Source: CAZGBT01 sp964524025 (GTDB lineage Archaea; Aenigmatarchaeota; Aenigmatarchaeia; CG10238-14; EX4484-224). Taken from it: a stretch of 64,000 nt of DNA. The notes under the pieces were generated by a model, which worked only from the letters and a program-made list of their open reading frames with translations, ran no database searches and was not told the DNA's origin. Location: the NCBI GenBank assembly GCA_964524025.1, contig CAZGBT010000002.1, positions 27,430 to 91,429 of the forward strand, given 5' to 3'. A program made the position numbers and the translations under genes. Within the stretch, counting starts at the first letter, position 1, and every line of letters starts with the position of its first letter. This document shows positions 61,168-64,000 of this stretch, in pieces.

Positions 61168-64000
61168 ACTCCAAACCTAACGCTTTCTTTAAAGAATTTA
61201 TATAAATTTCAGCCATCCTAAATCTTCCTTGTTTAAGCTTATCTTTTGCAAGCTTTAATTCAATCTTCATTCCAAACACATCTTTCCCAGCTTTTTCTAA
61301 CTTTTCTATTTCGCTCTCTATCAATTCTATCATTTTGGCAAACTCTGTGTACATTTTTAGTTCTTTTTCTAACAATTTATGCGGATTGTGATAAGGTGGC
61401 CTGAAAGAGACAAACCAAGGCCTTCCATCGTTATATCTTGGATTTTGAACCATACCAACTCCAACTTCTTCTCTCGCTACTCTTTTAGCATACTCTAATC
61501 CATACTTGGTTTCAATCCTACTCAAATCCTCTATGCTCTTAGTGTGCATTTGTATTTCTGTTAAAACATTACCTCTAATAGCCTCTTTAAAGTCGCTTAA
61601 TACTTGAGAAATCATTATTAGTCCAATCCCCCATTTTCTGAATTCTCTGCATGCCTTTTCTAAAGCAACATAACCTCCTTTACCACCATATTTTTCTAAC
61701 AATCTATGAACTTCATCAAAAACTATAACCAATTTTAGCTCGGTAGATTCCTCCCAACCCTGCCTAAATATTGTATCGATTATATTTCTTACCGCATCAT
61801 CGTATTCGCCTGGCTTCAATTTATTAAGAGTAAAAACAGTTATTTCACCAGGATTCATCAATTTTTTAAAATCGATTTTTATATCAGGTCTTGTAACCTC
61901 GATTATCATTCCTTTATAAGATCGTGGATGAATCCTTGGATTCAAACCAAACTTCTTATAATAACGTAGAACTTTTTTATCCCTGCAAGCCCTTACAAAT
62001 CCCGTCCATTGGGCTGTCGGGTCAAAAACAACTACTGGTATTTTCTTATCCAGCAATTCTTCTACGAATAAACTAGCAGTTACGGATTTTCCTGAACCAG
62101 TTGCTCCAGCTATTAATACGTGAGTTGTTAAATCAGACATGCTAAAAGTAGCCCTTACGTTAGTTTCTGCTATTTTACCGAGCCAAAGTTCTCCTCTTGG
62201 AAGTTTTCTGAAGTCGACTGGAAAGATATATCTTGCTTTTTCTTTCTTCCATTTTATATACCTCTTTCTGACATAGTACCAAGCTATTAACGAAACTCCT
62301 AAACCAGCAAAAATTAGCAATAATTTAAATGGAACCTGTTCTAAAAGTGGTTTAACGATCCGAAGGGTATCAGAAGAGACTGCTCTTTTCTTCTTGTATA
62401 TAGCTTCCACCATAAAAGAATAAACACCCAGAGTAGCGTTCTTTGGTATTTTAATTTCTTTAACGAAGGATTTAGAAGTTTCCATAAATATTGTTTCTGA
62501 TTCAGAATAAATCACCTTCTTAGTATCGAGATTTACCAAAGCATATTTTAACGTTAGGTTATACCTTCTCTTTATCCCAAGATTGTAAATAGTTATTTGA
62601 AACCTAGCTGTTTGATTTGGTCTTACCTCCCTAGTTAAAGTTTCCACAACAACTCCAAATTCAACTTCTTCCCTTAAACTAACAAAAAGTTTAAATGGTA
62701 ATCTTTCTTCCTGATGACCGCTTCTTAATATAATTTCACCTAAATAAGTGCCTACTGGAATTGTAGGTGGTAATCTTATGGTTAACCCTATAACTTTTTC
62801 TTCATAAGGAGCTAGCGAAACCTTCTCGGTTTCGACTTTTACATAAGTTGCTGCAGAACCTTCTATTGAAATTGAAACATTAATGGAAGCATTAAGCAAA
62901 TTGGTTATCCATAAAGCATAACTTTTGCTTTCTCCAGCCAAAAGCTCGGCTTGCGTTAAATTAGTTTTTGCTGTAAATCTAATTGGAGCACAATCTATTG
63001 GACAAGTTGTTTCGTTTTCTCCTTCTTCGCATATACCATTACCACATACAGGCTTAACTCCTAAACCTGCACCTTCGCCAACACTTGCTCCAGCAGTCTC
63101 AGGCGGCGGAGGTCCACAATCTTCTGGACAATTAAGCGGGGATTCTCCTTCTCCACATAAACCATTACCACAAATTTCCCTTTCAAAAGCATAATAAACA
63201 GAAAAACTAGATGCGGGCACATAAAGCAAATGAAGAGTTCTGTTAACCCAGCTACCATTAACTAACGTCCAGTTAGAATAGCATGCATTATTTCTCCAAT
63301 CAGAACATTTCATGGCAACTATGCTTTGGCTAGATTCAAAATCTATTGGAGTTTCTGAATAGTTGAAAACTATAAATGCATTCTTATAAGCAAAAATAGT
63401 TTCGACTTTAAGAGCCCCTATTTCATGATTTCTCGAAGGAATCGGTGGATCTAAATAAGTTAAAGGTATGGTAGAAATGTTTATCGGATTCGTTATGTTA
63501 GAAACTTCTCCAAATTGTTTTTCTGAGGTTTTAGTTGTATTTAATTCTTTAAATTCTACCCAATGAGTTTGCAATTTTTCATCATTTATGAGCACTCTTA
63601 AATCATAGGTTCTTTGGAATATAGAGGCGTTCAAAAACTTATTAGGCTCAACTGCTATTCTATGAACTAGAATATTTTTAGAAGGTCTGTAAAACTCAAA
63701 CCAGAATTTGTTTTCAGACTTAACATAAAGATTCATCCTCTTGAAAACGGAAAACCAACTTTTAAGAAAAGCTAGGTTGTTAGAAGTATCGTTTGCAAAT
63801 AATACAAAATCATAATCACCTTCTTGAGTTAATTGAGTAAGATTCAAAATCCAAACCGTCTTTCTTTTATCAGGAGTTGTATTTGTTAAAAAGAGAAGGG
63901 ATGAAGTTCCATTAGGATAGGTTAAATTAACCCAAACTTTATCTACACCATACCAATCGCTTATATTAGCTTTTATAGTTACAAAACCTCCAGGTTCTGT
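61145..64000 (-). CDS. Extracellular Ig/Cys-rich domains fused to a cytoplasmic HerA/FtsK-like ATPase (5' end off window)
   Basis: The frame is open to the window edge, giving at least 951 residues with no start in sight. The N-terminal visible part is Ig-like and glycosylatable (FANDTSNN). Two CGNGxC modules follow (CGNGLCGEGES, CGNGICEEGEN), then two CARDB/NPCBM-like beta domains, one membrane helix (FKLLLIFAGLGVSLIAWYYV, about 62270-62335), and a HerA-type ATPase with Walker A GATGSGKSVTA (about 62090) and Walker B LVIVFDEVHRLL. The end is a helical tail. It appears to be an exported ectodomain with an inside motor, possibly moving DNA or protein. It shares an operon with the coiled-coil protein. 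Confidence 0.85.
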   Translation of the reverse strand, partial: TEPGGFVTIKANISDWYGVDKVWVNLTYPNGTSSLLFLTNTTPDKRKTVWILNLTQLTQEGDYDFVLFANDTSNNLAFLKSWFSVFKRMNLYVKSENKFWFEFYRPSKNILVHRIAVEPNKFLNASIFQRTYDLRVLINDEKLQTHWVEFKELNTTKTSEKQFGEVSNITNPINISTIPLTYLDPPIPSRNHEIGALKVETIFAYKNAFIVFNYSETPIDFESSQSIVAMKCSDWRNNACYSNWTLVNGSWVNRTLHLLYVPASSFSVYYAFEREICGNGLCGEGESPLNCPEDCGPPPPETAGASVGEGAGLGVKPVCGNGICEEGENETTCPIDCAPIRFTAKTNLTQAELLAGESKSYALWITNLLNASINVSISIEGSAATYVKVETEKVSLAPYEEKVIGLTIRLPPTIPVGTYLGEIILRSGHQEERLPFKLFVSLREEVEFGVVVETLTREVRPNQTARFQITIYNLGIKRRYNLTLKYALVNLDTKKVIYSESETIFMETSKSFVKEIKIPKNATLGVYSFMVEAIYKKKRAVSSDTLRIVKPLLEQVPFKLLLIFAGLGVSLIAWYYVRKRYIKWKKEKARYIFPVDFRKLPRGELWLGKIAETNVRATFSMSDLTTHVLIAGATGSGKSVTASLFVEELLDKKIPVVVFDPTAQWTGFVRACRDKKVLRYYKKFGLNPRIHPRSYKGMIIEVTRPDIKIDFKKLMNPGEITVFTLNKLKPGEYDDAVRNIIDTIFRQGWEESTELKLVIVFDEVHRLLEKYGGKGGYVALEKACREFRKWGIGLIMISQVLSDFKEAIRGNVLTEIQMHTKSIEDLSRIETKYGLEYAKRVAREEVGVGMVQNPRYNDGRPWFVSFRPPYHNPHKLLEKELKMYTEFAKMIELIESEIEKLEKAGKDVFGMKIELKLAKDKLKQGRFRMAEIYINSLKKALGLEYGKVGGA

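Noticed and set aside
1..64000. CRISPR array, insertion sequence or integrated virus
   Set aside because: No regularly spaced repeats, complete transposase, integrase or phage structural gene was seen. Intact mobile DNA is limited to the infB intein.

Overview
The window is AT-rich archaeal DNA with densely packed genes on both strands. Archaeal markers include Cdc48/VAT, a proteasome beta subunit, FttA/aCPSF1, RpoL, TmcA, an Nre protein, an aIF5B-type IF2, Hef-type repair proteins, Mre11-Rad50, HerA, DUF63 and DUF460 proteins, and an intron-containing tRNA-Ser. An oxygen-sensitive class III ribonucleotide reductase (NrdD plus its radical-SAM activase NrdG) indicates an anaerobe. GC-rich tRNA stems and Lys/Glu-rich proteins suggest a thermophile. 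The Cys-rich CGNGxC surface modules, Ig-like 'ANDTSN' modules, LamG and pilin-like proteins resemble DPANN-type genomes, possibly Aenigmatarchaeota. That placement is inference. Many starts have a TATA-like box about 25 nt upstream and no obvious Shine-Dalgarno sequence, which fits leaderless transcription.

Layout. 1-2431: an edge-truncated RHH-nucleotidyltransferase fusion, a membrane acyltransferase-like protein, and a two-gene pair (a Cys/His transglutaminase-like protein and a small TraB-like protein). 2432-2978: probably a decayed gene. 2979-6546: a winged-helix regulator divergent from nrdDG with a perfect palindrome between them. 6569-7809: tRNA-Ser(CGA) overlapping a Dph6-like gene, then a YjbQ protein. 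7841-12410: an overlapping operon of Hef helicase, a separate XPF nuclease, DUF460, an exosortase-fold membrane protein and a coiled-coil protein. 12442-17564: Cdc48, rhomboid, an exonuclease-like protein, a CBS protein and small membrane proteins. 17598-25275: fttA-psmB divergent from mre11-rad50, with convergent herA. 25327-31425: a phosphoesterase, a secreted cysteine-pair repeat protein, intein-containing infB, a histone deacetylase-like protein and tRNA-Arg(CCU). 31426-38162: two glycosyltransferases, a DUF2258-like protein, two overlapping metallopeptidase genes and the PINA-type ATPase. 38307-50968: ileS, an anchored OB-fold protein, a TctA-like permease, a C-terminally short alaS, radical-SAM proteins, nre, DUF63 and pyrG. 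51003-56057: Ku, TmcA, ASCH, a LigD-type DNA ligase and an anchored DUF151 protein, forming a minimal end-joining neighbourhood. 56054-64000: rpoL, then a surface region with four pilin-like/adhesin genes, a secreted Ig-like protein, a coiled-coil protein and a very large protein joining extracellular domains to a cytoplasmic HerA/FtsK-like ATPase.

Genes that probably work together: nrdD with nrdG; the Hef helicase with the XPF nuclease; Mre11-Rad50 with HerA; Ku with the ligase; the M29 and M24 peptidases in peptide turnover; and the right-hand surface genes as one envelope apparatus. The last is the best candidate for an undescribed system.
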